From positions 1-43,660 of the forward strand of contig PJAB01000092.1 of the NCBI GenBank assembly GCA_002887195.1: DNA of 43,660 nucleotides, in the 5' to 3' direction. The position numbers and the translations under genes were made by a program. Under the pieces are notes generated by a model. That model saw nothing but the letters and a program-made list of their open reading frames with translations, was not told where the DNA came from and did not search any database. The stretch comes from Chrysochromulina parva (Eukaryota > Haptophyta > Prymnesiales > Chrysochromulinaceae). Positions 27,085 through 34,941 of this stretch are shown in pieces. Numbering within the stretch: position 1 is the stretch's first letter; each line of letters opens with the position of its first letter.

Positions 27085-28593
27085 TCACGCGGTGAGCGCA
27101 GGCTGCACGCCTGCCGGCAGCGCGAGATGGCCTCGCGAGATCCATCGCGAGATCGCCTCGCACGAGGCCCCTCCGGCAGAGGTGCCTTCCGCTCCGGCAG
27201 AGGTGCCTTCCGCCTGCTGCAGCGCCAAGTCGGCGTCGCCCAGACCGCCGCCAGGCGCGCTTTGCGCCATGTCTGCGGTGGACACGGCACGGCAGGCCAT
27301 CGCCGCCTCCTTACTCCCTTGGTGAGAGCGTACGGCGCTTCTCGCGGCCGCCGTGATGATGCCTGCGACAACTAAGTCGACCTCCGCCGCCTCTTGCTCC
27401 GCCTGCTGCGCCGCCAGCTGCGCCGCCACTAGAGCACCTCCCAGATCTTCTGTGCTTCGGGGAGGGTCACTGCGGAAGCTGTTGCTTCCGAAGCTGAAGA
27501 AGTCACCCAAGCGCTGAAGCAAGCTATCGCCCTCGGACAGGCTCGTATAATTGTTGCTGGCGCTATTCTCGGGCGCGCTCTGACTCCCTGCGCAAGCAGC
27601 GGCAGCAGCGGCAGCACGCGTTGCCACGCCCACCGCGCCGTCCTGGGCGGCGGACGTGTTCGAGCTGGACGCTGCTACCTCTCGTGAGCCGCCGCCCTCG
27701 TGTGCGCTCATGGCTGCTGCATCGGTCGCGCCACCCGCAGATGCTCCGATGCTCTCGCCAGCAGTATGGCCGCCGCGGCTGCCAGCGCCGCCACCACCGC
27801 CTTCGCTGCTACGATTGACGAGGCTGGCCAAGGGGCCCCTGGACGGCAGCGACTGGGGCGTCCATCGTACGCTCGATAGCAGCGGTCGGAAGCGCCAAGG
27901 GCTGCTGATGCCACTGCTGCTGCTGATGCCACTGCTGCTGCTGCCGCCGCCGCTACCGCCGCTGGCACTGGCTCCGAAACCGCTGCTGCTGGCCCCGCTG
28001 GGAATACTGACACTGCTGCTTCCGCTGGCTGCCGTGGAGACGGTCGCTGCACCCACCTCGGCCGCTGTGGCCTGGCACTTGGCATCCATGAGTGCTGCTC
28101 GCCTGGCTGCGTGCCACTTGTCATACTCGGCCCAATCCCGGCTCAGCTGGTCGAAAATGGTTTCCTTGGAGACGAAGATGTCATGCACCCACACGCTGGG
28201 CGCGGGGCCGTCGTCGAATTCAGAGCCGGCCTCGTGGGCACGGATCAGCGGCGCTGAAAAGGGTACGTGCGGAGGCAACGCTGACCACTCGAATGTGTTG
28301 AGCGGTTGGCTGCCCTGGTAGCTGCTCTCCGCACCCTCGTCGCTGCTCGCTTGCAAGTGGCCTTGCCAGGAGGCGTCTATGACAAAGAACTCGCTGCTGC
28401 TGCTCGAGTAAGGCTGTTCACGCCACAGGTTGTGCACTCTTGATCGCAAAAGTGGTGGACTCACGTCCTCATCGAGGCCGCGCGTCGGACGACCGCAGCA
28501 AAATAGGTACCCGAGGCCACGGCGAGGCGCACGGACTGCCGTTGTATGGCTTGCAGCGCCAGATGGGTCGAGGCCGCTGTTCCGACGCGGCAT
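27085..28593 (-). CDS. Ser/Ala-rich protein of unknown function
   Basis: 502 residues from the first ATG. The first 190 residues have normal composition (LGYLFCCGRPTRG, SSEFFVIDASWQGHL, SVWVHDIFVSKETIFDQL, DWAEYDKWHAARRAAL); an aromatic-rich helix around EYDKWHAARR may be the functional core. CC near residue 32 could be acylated. From about 195 the protein becomes low complexity (GSGGGSSSSGISSSSGIS), followed by Ala-rich helical repeats (GGALVAAQLAAQQAEQEAA). A short duplication encodes EGTSAGAEGTSAGG near the end. No domain was recognised, and the C-terminal end could continue in another exon. Confidence 0.6.
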   Translation of the reverse strand: MPRRNSGLDPSGAASHTTAVRAPRRGLGYLFCCGRPTRGLDEDVSPPLLRSRVHNLWREQPYSSSSSEFFVIDASWQGHLQASSDEGAESSYQGSQPLNTFEWSALPPHVPFSAPLIRAHEAGSEFDDGPAPSVWVHDIFVSKETIFDQLSRDWAEYDKWHAARRAALMDAKCQATAAEVGAATVSTAASGSSSVSIPSGASSSGFGASASGGSGGGSSSSGISSSSGISSPWRFRPLLSSVRWTPQSLPSRGPLASLVNRSSEGGGGGAGSRGGHTAGESIGASAGGATDAAAMSAHEGGGSREVAASSSNTSAAQDGAVGVATRAAAAAAACAGSQSAPENSASNNYTSLSEGDSLLQRLGDFFSFGSNSFRSDPPRSTEDLGGALVAAQLAAQQAEQEAAEVDLVVAGIITAAARSAVRSHQGSKEAAMACRAVSTADMAQSAPGGGLGDADLALQQAEGTSAGAEGTSAGGASCEAISRWISRGHLALPAGVQPALTA

Positions 28594-28858
28594 CCTAGTT
28601 AGCACAATGAGCGTCTGTCTATCCACCTCCGCCCCCGCGGACGACGCGCGGACGAGTTCGCGATCAGTGCGCGGACGCGGACGGTTCCGATAGTTGTTCC
28701 GATGTCGGAGATCGCGGCTTCAGTGAAGAAGAGCGAGCAGTGTGAAATGGGTGTCGAATTTATGTGCTTTCATACATGTAGATACGTATACAGTCACGCC
28801 CAACCACCAGGGTCCAAGACCACACCGAGCATACACCCGGCACTCTCGTCTCAATCTC

Positions 28859-29548
28859 TCAGAGCATGTCCATCGTGGCACCCGCGCCATCCTCGAGGCT
28901 CATGTAGATCTGATACGAGTAGAAGAGGAGGAGGCCGTTGGCGGTGGCGCTCACAAAGGAGGTGACCGCCGTGACGAGAAACAGCACGGTAAAGACGGCT
29001 AAGATGCACATGCTCGTGTACAGCGCGAGCAGTATGAGAGCTATCAACATCCAACGGCGCGTGGGGACGCGCACGAACGCAAAGTGAAGCGTGTACGCCG
29101 CGAGGTAGCGGAACGTAACGCCGATGAGGTCTCCCAGCGCTCCACCAAACGGCAAGAGCAGGTTGAGCAGCATGATGGCCACGGCGAGCCAGAAGCACAG
29201 AACGTTCCACATCTCGAAGGCAGCTATGATGTCCTGATTTGGTCGACACGTTGCCGTGGCCCTCACCGAGCGCACGAGACCGGGTAGGCCCTGCATCAGC
29301 GGCCGCAGCAGGCTCGTATTGAAGTCATTGAAATTGAGATGATTGGTACACCCACGCCTCTCCATTTCGCTCGCAATGGCCACGGAATCATCAATGCGTG
29401 AGGCTACCCATGGAGACTGATGAGCGATCCATATGTACGCACGTGCCGCAGCCTCAGCCATCTGGCGTTTCGCACGATCCACATGATCCAGAAGCGAGCC
29501 CGGCTCAGGAGGCGGCGGCGGCGGCACGTACGACCGGAAAGAAAACAT
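28859..29548 (-). CDS. Multi-pass membrane protein of unknown function
   Basis: 229 residues from the first ATG (MFSFRSYVPPPPPPEPG). After a Pro-rich start and an amphipathic helical part with several Cys, four hydrophobic segments follow: FWLAVAIMLLNLLLPF, FRYLAAYTLHFAFV, WMLIALILLALYTSMCILAVF and TVLFLVTAVTSFVSATANGLL. The RRW turn between the second and third suggests a cytoplasmic loop. The end (YSYQIYMSLEDGAGATMDML) is acidic. No family was recognised; a small endomembrane protein is likely. It starts 212 bases from the divergent methyltransferase gene. Confidence 0.7.
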   Translation of the reverse strand: MFSFRSYVPPPPPPEPGSLLDHVDRAKRQMAEAAARAYIWIAHQSPWVASRIDDSVAIASEMERRGCTNHLNFNDFNTSLLRPLMQGLPGLVRSVRATATCRPNQDIIAAFEMWNVLCFWLAVAIMLLNLLLPFGGALGDLIGVTFRYLAAYTLHFAFVRVPTRRWMLIALILLALYTSMCILAVFTVLFLVTAVTSFVSATANGLLLFYSYQIYMSLEDGAGATMDML

Positions 29549-29760
29549 TCCGCTCCATGCACACCGCTCCCAGGGTGTGAATTGGCTGTTGATAGCGGGA
29601 CCCACGTGACGCAGTTTTTGTTTCGTGAGGTCGGTTCGAGCATGCGTTCAATGCATTTCAGATTTCACAAGAGGTGGAGACCGGAAAGTCAAGCACCCTT
29701 CTTTAGGGCCCGTGAAACGCAAACTCGCACGTGTGCTCGCAACCCCGCGCACGGGACGGC
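29549..29760. promoter_or_regulatory. Divergent promoter spacer with CACGTG
   Basis: 212 bases between divergent start codons. It holds a CCCACGTGACG element (G-box core CACGTG at 29603-29608), a site class bound by bHLH and bZIP factors. No TATA box was seen. Confidence 0.35.
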
Positions 29761-30714
29761 ATGTCGTGGAGCACCCTCCGAAAGCGCCTTCCATCGACGG
29801 CGGTCGTTGCATACGTAAGCGGCGTGAGCGCTCTCACTTTCGCCATCGCCGACGACAAGCTGCACCTTCGCCAGTGGAAGACCACGTGCCACCGCATCGC
29901 TGCCCCTCCTGACATAAGCGTCAGCGTCTCCATCCGCTCAAAGGTGCGTGCCGGCGCTTCTGAAATTGGGCAGGGCTGCGTAGATTGGCCTGCAGGGCGA
30001 GCGCTGCTGCAGTGGGTGATCGCAGGCGGCGTGCCACTGACGGACGCGACGGTACTCGAGGTGGGATCAGGTGTCGGCTTGACCTCTATTGGTTGCGCTC
30101 TATCCGCGCAGCAGTGCGCAGTTGCAAGAGGACGCGCGCCGTCCCAATTTATCGCTTCCGACGTGTGTGATGCGGCACTCGCCAACGCGAAGCATAATGC
30201 GGCCCACGCGAGCAACGAAGAGTTACCTCTCAAATTCTGCAAGTGGAATGCGGCGGGCGGGCTCTCAGCCGTGAAGCGTCTCCCCGTGGATGCCGCTAGT
30301 CTGACGCATGTCATCGGCGCGGACCTAGTGAGCGCGCCCGTCTTCGAGGGCTCGCCTTTGACAGACGATGATGACCATGACGGCCTCGAGGCTACGCTGT
30401 CGGCCCTCCTGGCCGTCAACCCGAAGCTCAGCATTCACCTGGTCTTGACGAACCGGTGCGCTGGCGGCGCGGTGAGCGCGCTCGCGGGGTCGGCGGGTGT
30501 GCAGCACATTGGCGGCGTGACCTTTGATCCGGCGCTCTTTCGATTCGAGAGGCGCTGCGCGCGCCTCGGCCTGGCTGTAGAGCGGCAGCCCCTGCCCGAG
30601 GAAATCGTGCGCCAGGTGAGTGCCTCGCAGCCCCTGCATGTGCGGTTTCAGTGGTGGCTCGCATCAACGTGGGACGACGGCTTGCTGCTGTATACAGTAC
30701 GGAGGGCGGCATGA
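29761..30714 (+). CDS. METTL21-like S-adenosylmethionine methyltransferase
   Basis: 317 residues from ATG MSWSTLRKR; another ATG ten codons earlier is possible. The class I methyltransferase core begins at about 85: WPAGRALLQWVIAGG (the family's W-x-A-G motif), VLEVGSGVGLTSIGCAL (SAM-binding motif I), FIASDVCDAALANAKHNAA (motif II, with Asp contacting the ribose), and HVIGADLVSAPVFEGSPL in the position of the DxxY-type motif, where Tyr is replaced by Ser. LLLYTVRRAA closes the fold. The family (METTL21, METTL22, FAM86) methylates lysines of chaperones, eEF1A or eEF2. The substrate here is unknown. Confidence 0.82.
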   Translation: MSWSTLRKRLPSTAVVAYVSGVSALTFAIADDKLHLRQWKTTCHRIAAPPDISVSVSIRSKVRAGASEIGQGCVDWPAGRALLQWVIAGGVPLTDATVLEVGSGVGLTSIGCALSAQQCAVARGRAPSQFIASDVCDAALANAKHNAAHASNEELPLKFCKWNAAGGLSAVKRLPVDAASLTHVIGADLVSAPVFEGSPLTDDDDHDGLEATLSALLAVNPKLSIHLVLTNRCAGGAVSALAGSAGVQHIGGVTFDPALFRFERRCARLGLAVERQPLPEEIVRQVSASQPLHVRFQWWLASTWDDGLLLYTVRRAA

Positions 30715-30939
30715 CCATGGTATCGGCATGATGAGTCATTCCCGAACGCTGACCGAATACCGTTATCTCGTCGCTTCTCGTTTCAATGACTCAAAAACGA
30801 ACGGAAACGGCCCAAAGGGACCGCCGGCGCGCCGTCCGCCGAACGCATGACAAACTTCGATCAACCTCAAATACACAAGTCTGCAAGTTGACGTTCTAGA
30901 TCATCTCTGCACACGCTCCGCTACAAGCTACATGTACCG
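30715..30939. other. Convergent spacer with TACATGTA
   Basis: Gene-free. TACATGTA is at 30929-30936, four bases beyond the stop of the SET-domain gene. Confidence 0.4.
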
Positions 30940-32247
30940 TTACACGTCACTGCACTCTCGAGCGCGCTTAGAAGACCGCCGACCTCGAGCTTGACGTCGC
31001 GCCGCCGCCGAAGCCTCCCTCTCCGCTGCTGGAGACTTGGGCGCCGCCCGACCAAGCTTTCGAAGCGACTTATCGGCGCACGTACGAGCAGCTGTGAGGA
31101 GACTCATCTGGGCCGCTCGCCATAGAGCCGCCGTGACCTGCCCGTCAAGTTTGGGGTCCAAATTTGGGGTCCAAGTTTGGGGTCCGTCAAGTTTGGGGTC
31201 CACGGCCTTGGGTACTGGCGCACCAGCGAGGGCTTCGATACGGCTCATGGCCAGCTGCTGGATCGACTGCCACACAAGTTGCTCATTCTCCACGCTCACG
31301 GGTTCGCCCTCTAGGATGCTGAAGCACGCGCCCGTGCTGCGCTGCGTTGCAGTCGCATGATGGAGTCGGAGCGCCGCGTGCAAGTTGAAGCTCGCACCCT
31401 CGGGCGTGAGGCAGTACGATGATGTGCCCGCGAGCTCCGGGTCGTGCTCGTGCGTATCGCCCAGGTCGTTCTCGCACAGCCACTCGGCGTCCGCTTCGCT
31501 CAGGGCCGGCACCTCCGTCGAGCAGAGCGGGCTGCGCTCGTGTGGATTCTTGCCTAGGACGAAGCCGTAGCTCAGGAGCAGCGTCGTGTTGTCATGAGCG
31601 CCGTACTGCAGGCACAGCTCCTCCCCGGCCGCGGCGGCGCGGGTGGCCACGAAGACGAAGGCGCCGCTGCCAATGTCATACGAAGCCATCACCGAAGGGT
31701 CCGAAGCGTGGTGATTAAACATGTCTCCCATCGGTGCGATACACAGACGCTCGGCACCGAGCGACGCCTCCTCCAGATAAAGGGCGCGGCTCTCGACAAT
31801 TGCATACGCCCACCGGTAATCGTCCCAGCTGGGTCTCGGTGCGACCAGTTCGTCGAAGAGAGCAAGGACCCTGGTGCGCTGCAGACGAGCTCGGGCGATT
31901 GCTGCTGGACAGCGAAGGAGGTCGGCAATGTGCGCCTCGTCCCAGAGCAAAGGTAGACACGCTTTGAAGGAGTCGAAACCGGGGAGTGCAGCGATCCATG
32001 GCGCCCAAGTAGACTGGCTGCCGCGGGTGCGCTCTCCAAGGAGCATGAGGATGATGGCGTTGGTCTCCGAAGTGGCAGAGGCTCGTGCGGCAGCGCCGGC
32101 GGTGAGTAGCAAAGCTGCGGGCACGGAGAGCAGCACATCGCCCGCAGCAATGGGCGAGCGAGCGTATACGCCGCGCGGCTCTCCGCCTATTTGAACGAGG
32201 AGGCTGCCACCGTGTGCGGCCAGCCAGGCCACGAGGTCTTCGGCCAT
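30940..32247 (-). CDS. SET-domain protein lysine methyltransferase (SETD3/Rubisco-LSMT type)
   Basis: 435 residues, single exon. The SET domain is split as in this class: RGVYARSPIAAGDVLLSVPA at about 24, a helical insert carrying WAPWIAALP and YRWAYAIVESRAL, then APMGDMFNHH (the NH motif for SAM) near 175 and AGEELCLQYGAHDNTTLLLSYGFVLGKNPHE, which contains the catalytic Tyr. A substrate-binding domain follows. The class methylates Rubisco large subunit, aldolase, actin or ribosomal proteins. No plastid leader is visible so a cytosolic target is more likely. Near the C-terminus a short minisatellite encodes DPKLDGPQTWTPNLDPKLDG. The end is basic (RRQARGRRSSKRAREC). Confidence 0.88.
   Translation of the reverse strand: MAEDLVAWLAAHGGSLLVQIGGEPRGVYARSPIAAGDVLLSVPAALLLTAGAAARASATSETNAIILMLLGERTRGSQSTWAPWIAALPGFDSFKACLPLLWDEAHIADLLRCPAAIARARLQRTRVLALFDELVAPRPSWDDYRWAYAIVESRALYLEEASLGAERLCIAPMGDMFNHHASDPSVMASYDIGSGAFVFVATRAAAAGEELCLQYGAHDNTTLLLSYGFVLGKNPHERSPLCSTEVPALSEADAEWLCENDLGDTHEHDPELAGTSSYCLTPEGASFNLHAALRLHHATATQRSTGACFSILEGEPVSVENEQLVWQSIQQLAMSRIEALAGAPVPKAVDPKLDGPQTWTPNLDPKLDGQVTAALWRAAQMSLLTAARTCADKSLRKLGRAAPKSPAAEREASAAARRQARGRRSSKRARECSDV
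31147..31201 (-). repeat. Four copies of a 13-bp unit in the SET gene
   Basis: AAGTTTGGGGTCC at 31147, 31173 and 31189, with a one-base variant at 31160; a 3-base spacer precedes the last. On the coding strand it gives repeats of DPKL and PNLD. Confidence 0.9.
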
Positions 32248-32421
32248 TCACCCTCGCGCCTTCACACGCACCTTTTTTCCATCGAAACGTGATGAGCGAA
32301 CGAGCGGCGCAAGGAGGACACTTCTTTACCCCTCCTGAACCAGGTGCTCGACTGTTTTGACCTGGAAGTTTCCAGAAGTTCCCCAAATACGAAAAGTTAG
32401 TCACCACCTCGTGGTATCATC
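32248..32421. promoter_or_regulatory. Divergent promoter spacer
   Basis: 174 bases between the start codons of the SET-domain gene and the following plus-strand gene. It contains a T6 run and no obvious TATA box. It is among the shortest head-to-head gaps in the window. Confidence 0.4.
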
Positions 32422-32847
32422 ATGCCGGTCCAGACGCGCTCGATGACTGGCGGGCAGGAGCTCATGGCTTCGCCGAACGGGCCCTATGCTCACCTGCTGC
32501 ATAAGCCTGGTGGCAAGATCGGTGAGATCGGTGATCGCTTCACCGCAGGCAATATGTCGCACACTGGCGCATACAACGCTCCGGTGGGATCCTTTTTTGA
32601 AGCCACAGGCCGCGAGCGCATCATTGGCCCGGCGTATCTGCAGCGCGGCAAAGTGGCGTCCGCCGCCACGGGCCCGCGCTACTCGGAGCTGGCAAGCAAA
32701 AAGGAGACGTACAATCCAGGCACGCCGTGGTTTGGGTCGCAAGGTTCCAAGCGCTGGCACACGGAGGCCGCTCCGCCCGCCCGCTTCGATGTGAGCAGCG
32801 CCTACAAAACAATGTTCACCTCCGCGTCCTCGGAGGTGGGTCTGTGA
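32422..32847 (+). CDS. Small protein of unknown function
   Basis: 141 residues, basic, rich in Gly, Ser, Tyr and Trp, with no membrane segment or signal peptide. It lacks low-complexity runs and shows balanced composition (GGKIGEIGDRFTAGNMSHTG, SKKETYNPGTPWFGSQGSKR), which suggests a real conserved protein. Short Pro/Gly/aromatic motifs of this kind are common in axonemal microtubule inner proteins, but that is only a resemblance. Its start codon context and close divergence from the SET-domain gene support the call. Confidence 0.7.
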   Translation: MPVQTRSMTGGQELMASPNGPYAHLLHKPGGKIGEIGDRFTAGNMSHTGAYNAPVGSFFEATGRERIIGPAYLQRGKVASAATGPRYSELASKKETYNPGTPWFGSQGSKRWHTEAAPPARFDVSSAYKTMFTSASSEVGL

Positions 32848-33322
32848 GACTGGTAAAGACGTTCATTTCGAGGTGCAGCCCAGTTGTTGCTGCGGCGATA
32901 CGCTCGTCTGAGGCTGGGGATTGAGTTACGTGTCGTACCGGGTACTGATGTGTGATGATCAATTGATCGGCTACCACTCAGTTTGAGATCAAGGTATGTG
33001 TGATGTAATCCCTCCCTAGTCTACATGTATATATCCATTTTCTTCCATGGTGCAAAAGGCGATCCAGTAGATCATTTAACTTATACCCTCGCCGGCGAAT
33101 GCGGAAAGACGGCGTAAGAGGTCACGAAAGACTGAGACTCAGAGCTCAGACGGGTGGGGAGTTGTGGGGTCACCGAGTCACACAGTCAGCACGTCGGAGT
33201 CGGAGCCGGTTCTGCAAGTCTCAGCGACACCTTACACTCGGTACCCCCAGCGCGGCTCGGCCACTGTAGTAGGTGTGAGCAGTGAGGGACCGAGAGTAGC
33301 TCATCTTGAGGCTCATGTCAGC
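32848..33322. other. Gene-free convergent spacer with TACATGTA
   Basis: AT-richer than its surroundings. TACATGTA lies at 33022-33029, followed by TATAT. No gene or RNA was recognised. Confidence 0.45.
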
Positions 33323-34615
33323 TTAACTGAGGCTGGCCGTGCTCGCGTGAAGCCTACGGACCTTTCTGAGGAATTCCCGACGAGTGTGTCCTACGAGCGA
33401 GAGGTTGCACCTCAGCATGCGATCTGGCGGCGCCAACGCCTTGTTTACGACGTGAGTGAAGCGCGAGCACGGCGGTGCAAGCGCAGCGCTGAATTGCACG
33501 TGCGTAATGCCCATGGCGTGGCTCAAGGACGAGTAGAGCTGCCAATATGGTGGCTTCACCTGCAAGCCGGACTCGGTTTCCGGTGGGGGTGGAAGCACCT
33601 CGATGACGGCTGTGGGCCGAGAGTCTGCAGGAAGGAACACGAGCAGCGCCATCGCTTGCCCATGCGCCCCCACCATGCCACTCGCTCCAGCAATGAGCGT
33701 CAGTTGCTGGCTGAGCGGCAAACTCTCAATCTGCACCGATTGCACCACCTCAGGTCCAAGGAAGCCCACAAGCTCGTCTTGGTTGACGAGGACGCGGGTC
33801 TGCGATCGACAAATGAAGACAAACGGTGGCGACCGGGAGGAGAGTCGTGGTGCCCATGCGGCAGGGAGCGCGCTGCCCAAACTGACCCGAGCTCCCTGGG
33901 AGCTCCCAAACTGCCCAAACTGACCCAAACTGACCCGAGCGTGCGCCACCGCAGCGTCCCGAAAGGCGCGAATGGCAGGCGCTGCGTTCGATGCCGCAGG
34001 CCCAAAGGCTCCAGTCGATCCGAGAACAAGGTCGAAGCATGTGCATTCGTTGCGCAGCAGATTCCGCACGTCAGCCGCGATCTGCGATGCAGTCCGTGCC
34101 GTCAAGGCACGAAGCGTAAGCTCCCATGCACGCCACTCAAAAGAAGATGTTAAGTTCGGAAGCATCCTGGCCTTGTGCGCAAGCAGCGGGATGAACGTGG
34201 CCGCCTCTACAAGCGCCGAGCGACCGATTGTGTCTGAATGAAGAGGCACTGCATGGTAGAGGGCATGGAAGAGATTGTTTTGCAGGAGCGGAGCGGCGAT
34301 TCCCAACGATCGTGCGGCACACCTGTGGCGGTATCGCTCGCGCTCGGAGCTCCGCGCAGCTCGCACATTCGAAACACGCACAAAGCTGAAGCGGTATTCT
34401 GAGAATGCCAGGATGTGTGCTGTGCGGCCTTCAAAGCTCACGAACTGGGCGCTCAGTTGGCGGCCATGAGCTTGGTAGACAACGCACGCGTTGCGCAGCG
34501 ACCAGGCTCCAGCCAAGTGCTCCACCGCGAAATCCAAGCGATGCAGGCTCTCATGGGCGATCATTCGCAGTTGGCGGCGAGGTCCGGCCAAGGCACCCAA
34601 CCCATCAATTTTCAT
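33323..34615 (-). CDS. GT61-family glycosyltransferase
   Basis: About 430 residues from the first ATG; the open frame reaches a few codons upstream through TTG. GT61 (DUF563) features are NNLFHALYHAVPLHSD (acceptor-side N-x-x-H motif), FICRSQTRVLVNQDELVGFL (R-x-x-x-R-x-x-x-N-x-x-E), LPLSQQLTLIAGASGMVGAHGQAM (the Q and HG motif, donor site), AVIEVLPP and YSSLSHAMGITH. The family transfers xylose, arabinose or GlcNAc in the Golgi. No signal anchor is visible, so a short 5' exon may be missing. Internal repeats ARVSLGQFGQFGSSQGARVSLGS come from a DNA minisatellite around 33890. Confidence 0.82.
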   Translation of the reverse strand: MKIDGLGALAGPRRQLRMIAHESLHRLDFAVEHLAGAWSLRNACVVYQAHGRQLSAQFVSFEGRTAHILAFSEYRFSFVRVSNVRAARSSERERYRHRCAARSLGIAAPLLQNNLFHALYHAVPLHSDTIGRSALVEAATFIPLLAHKARMLPNLTSSFEWRAWELTLRALTARTASQIAADVRNLLRNECTCFDLVLGSTGAFGPAASNAAPAIRAFRDAAVAHARVSLGQFGQFGSSQGARVSLGSALPAAWAPRLSSRSPPFVFICRSQTRVLVNQDELVGFLGPEVVQSVQIESLPLSQQLTLIAGASGMVGAHGQAMALLVFLPADSRPTAVIEVLPPPPETESGLQVKPPYWQLYSSLSHAMGITHVQFSAALAPPCSRFTHVVNKALAPPDRMLRCNLSLVGHTRREFLRKVRRLHASTASLS

Positions 34616-34941
34616 GGATGCATGCAATTTCAAAGTTTTTCTTAGTTAGGTAACGAGTGAGACGACAGCGGACTCGGATTACGAGGGTGCCTACCAATGC
34701 CGCTTTGACCCCAACAGTGAATTCCTATTTGACTTGCCTATTTAGGCCCGCGTAGCGTTCTGCAACGTGAAGTCAAAGTCACTATCGAATGTGCTCCGGA
34801 AGCCAGCTGTGGTGGAAGGGTGTTGGCGGAGATGATCTTCCTAGAGGTGTCACGTCATAAGTGCTGACATACGTGTCCTCGGAGAATTGTAGACTTGACA
34901 ACGAAGTTCTGATAGGCCTCGCAATCGAACCACTCCAATGC
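34616..34941. promoter_or_regulatory. Divergent spacer containing repeat copy 2
   Basis: Spacer between the GT61 gene and the next plus-strand gene, AT-richer than coding sequence. The 54-bp repeat lies at 34782-34835. First exons encoding signal anchors for either gene could be hidden here. Confidence 0.4.
34782..34835. repeat. Dispersed 54-bp repeat, copy 2
   Basis: Same orientation and four mismatches relative to 25116-25169. Short shared words occur outside it (AAGTCAA upstream, AGGTGTC downstream), so the ancestral element may have been longer. Confidence 0.9.

Noticed and set aside
27085..27375. Plus- and other minus-frame ORFs at the end of the Ser/Ala-rich gene
   Set aside because: They arise from the same repeats and are shadows of the minus-strand frame with better composition.
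33164..34153. 329-codon plus-strand frame
   Set aside because: Lies opposite the GT61 gene, whose motifs are unambiguous.
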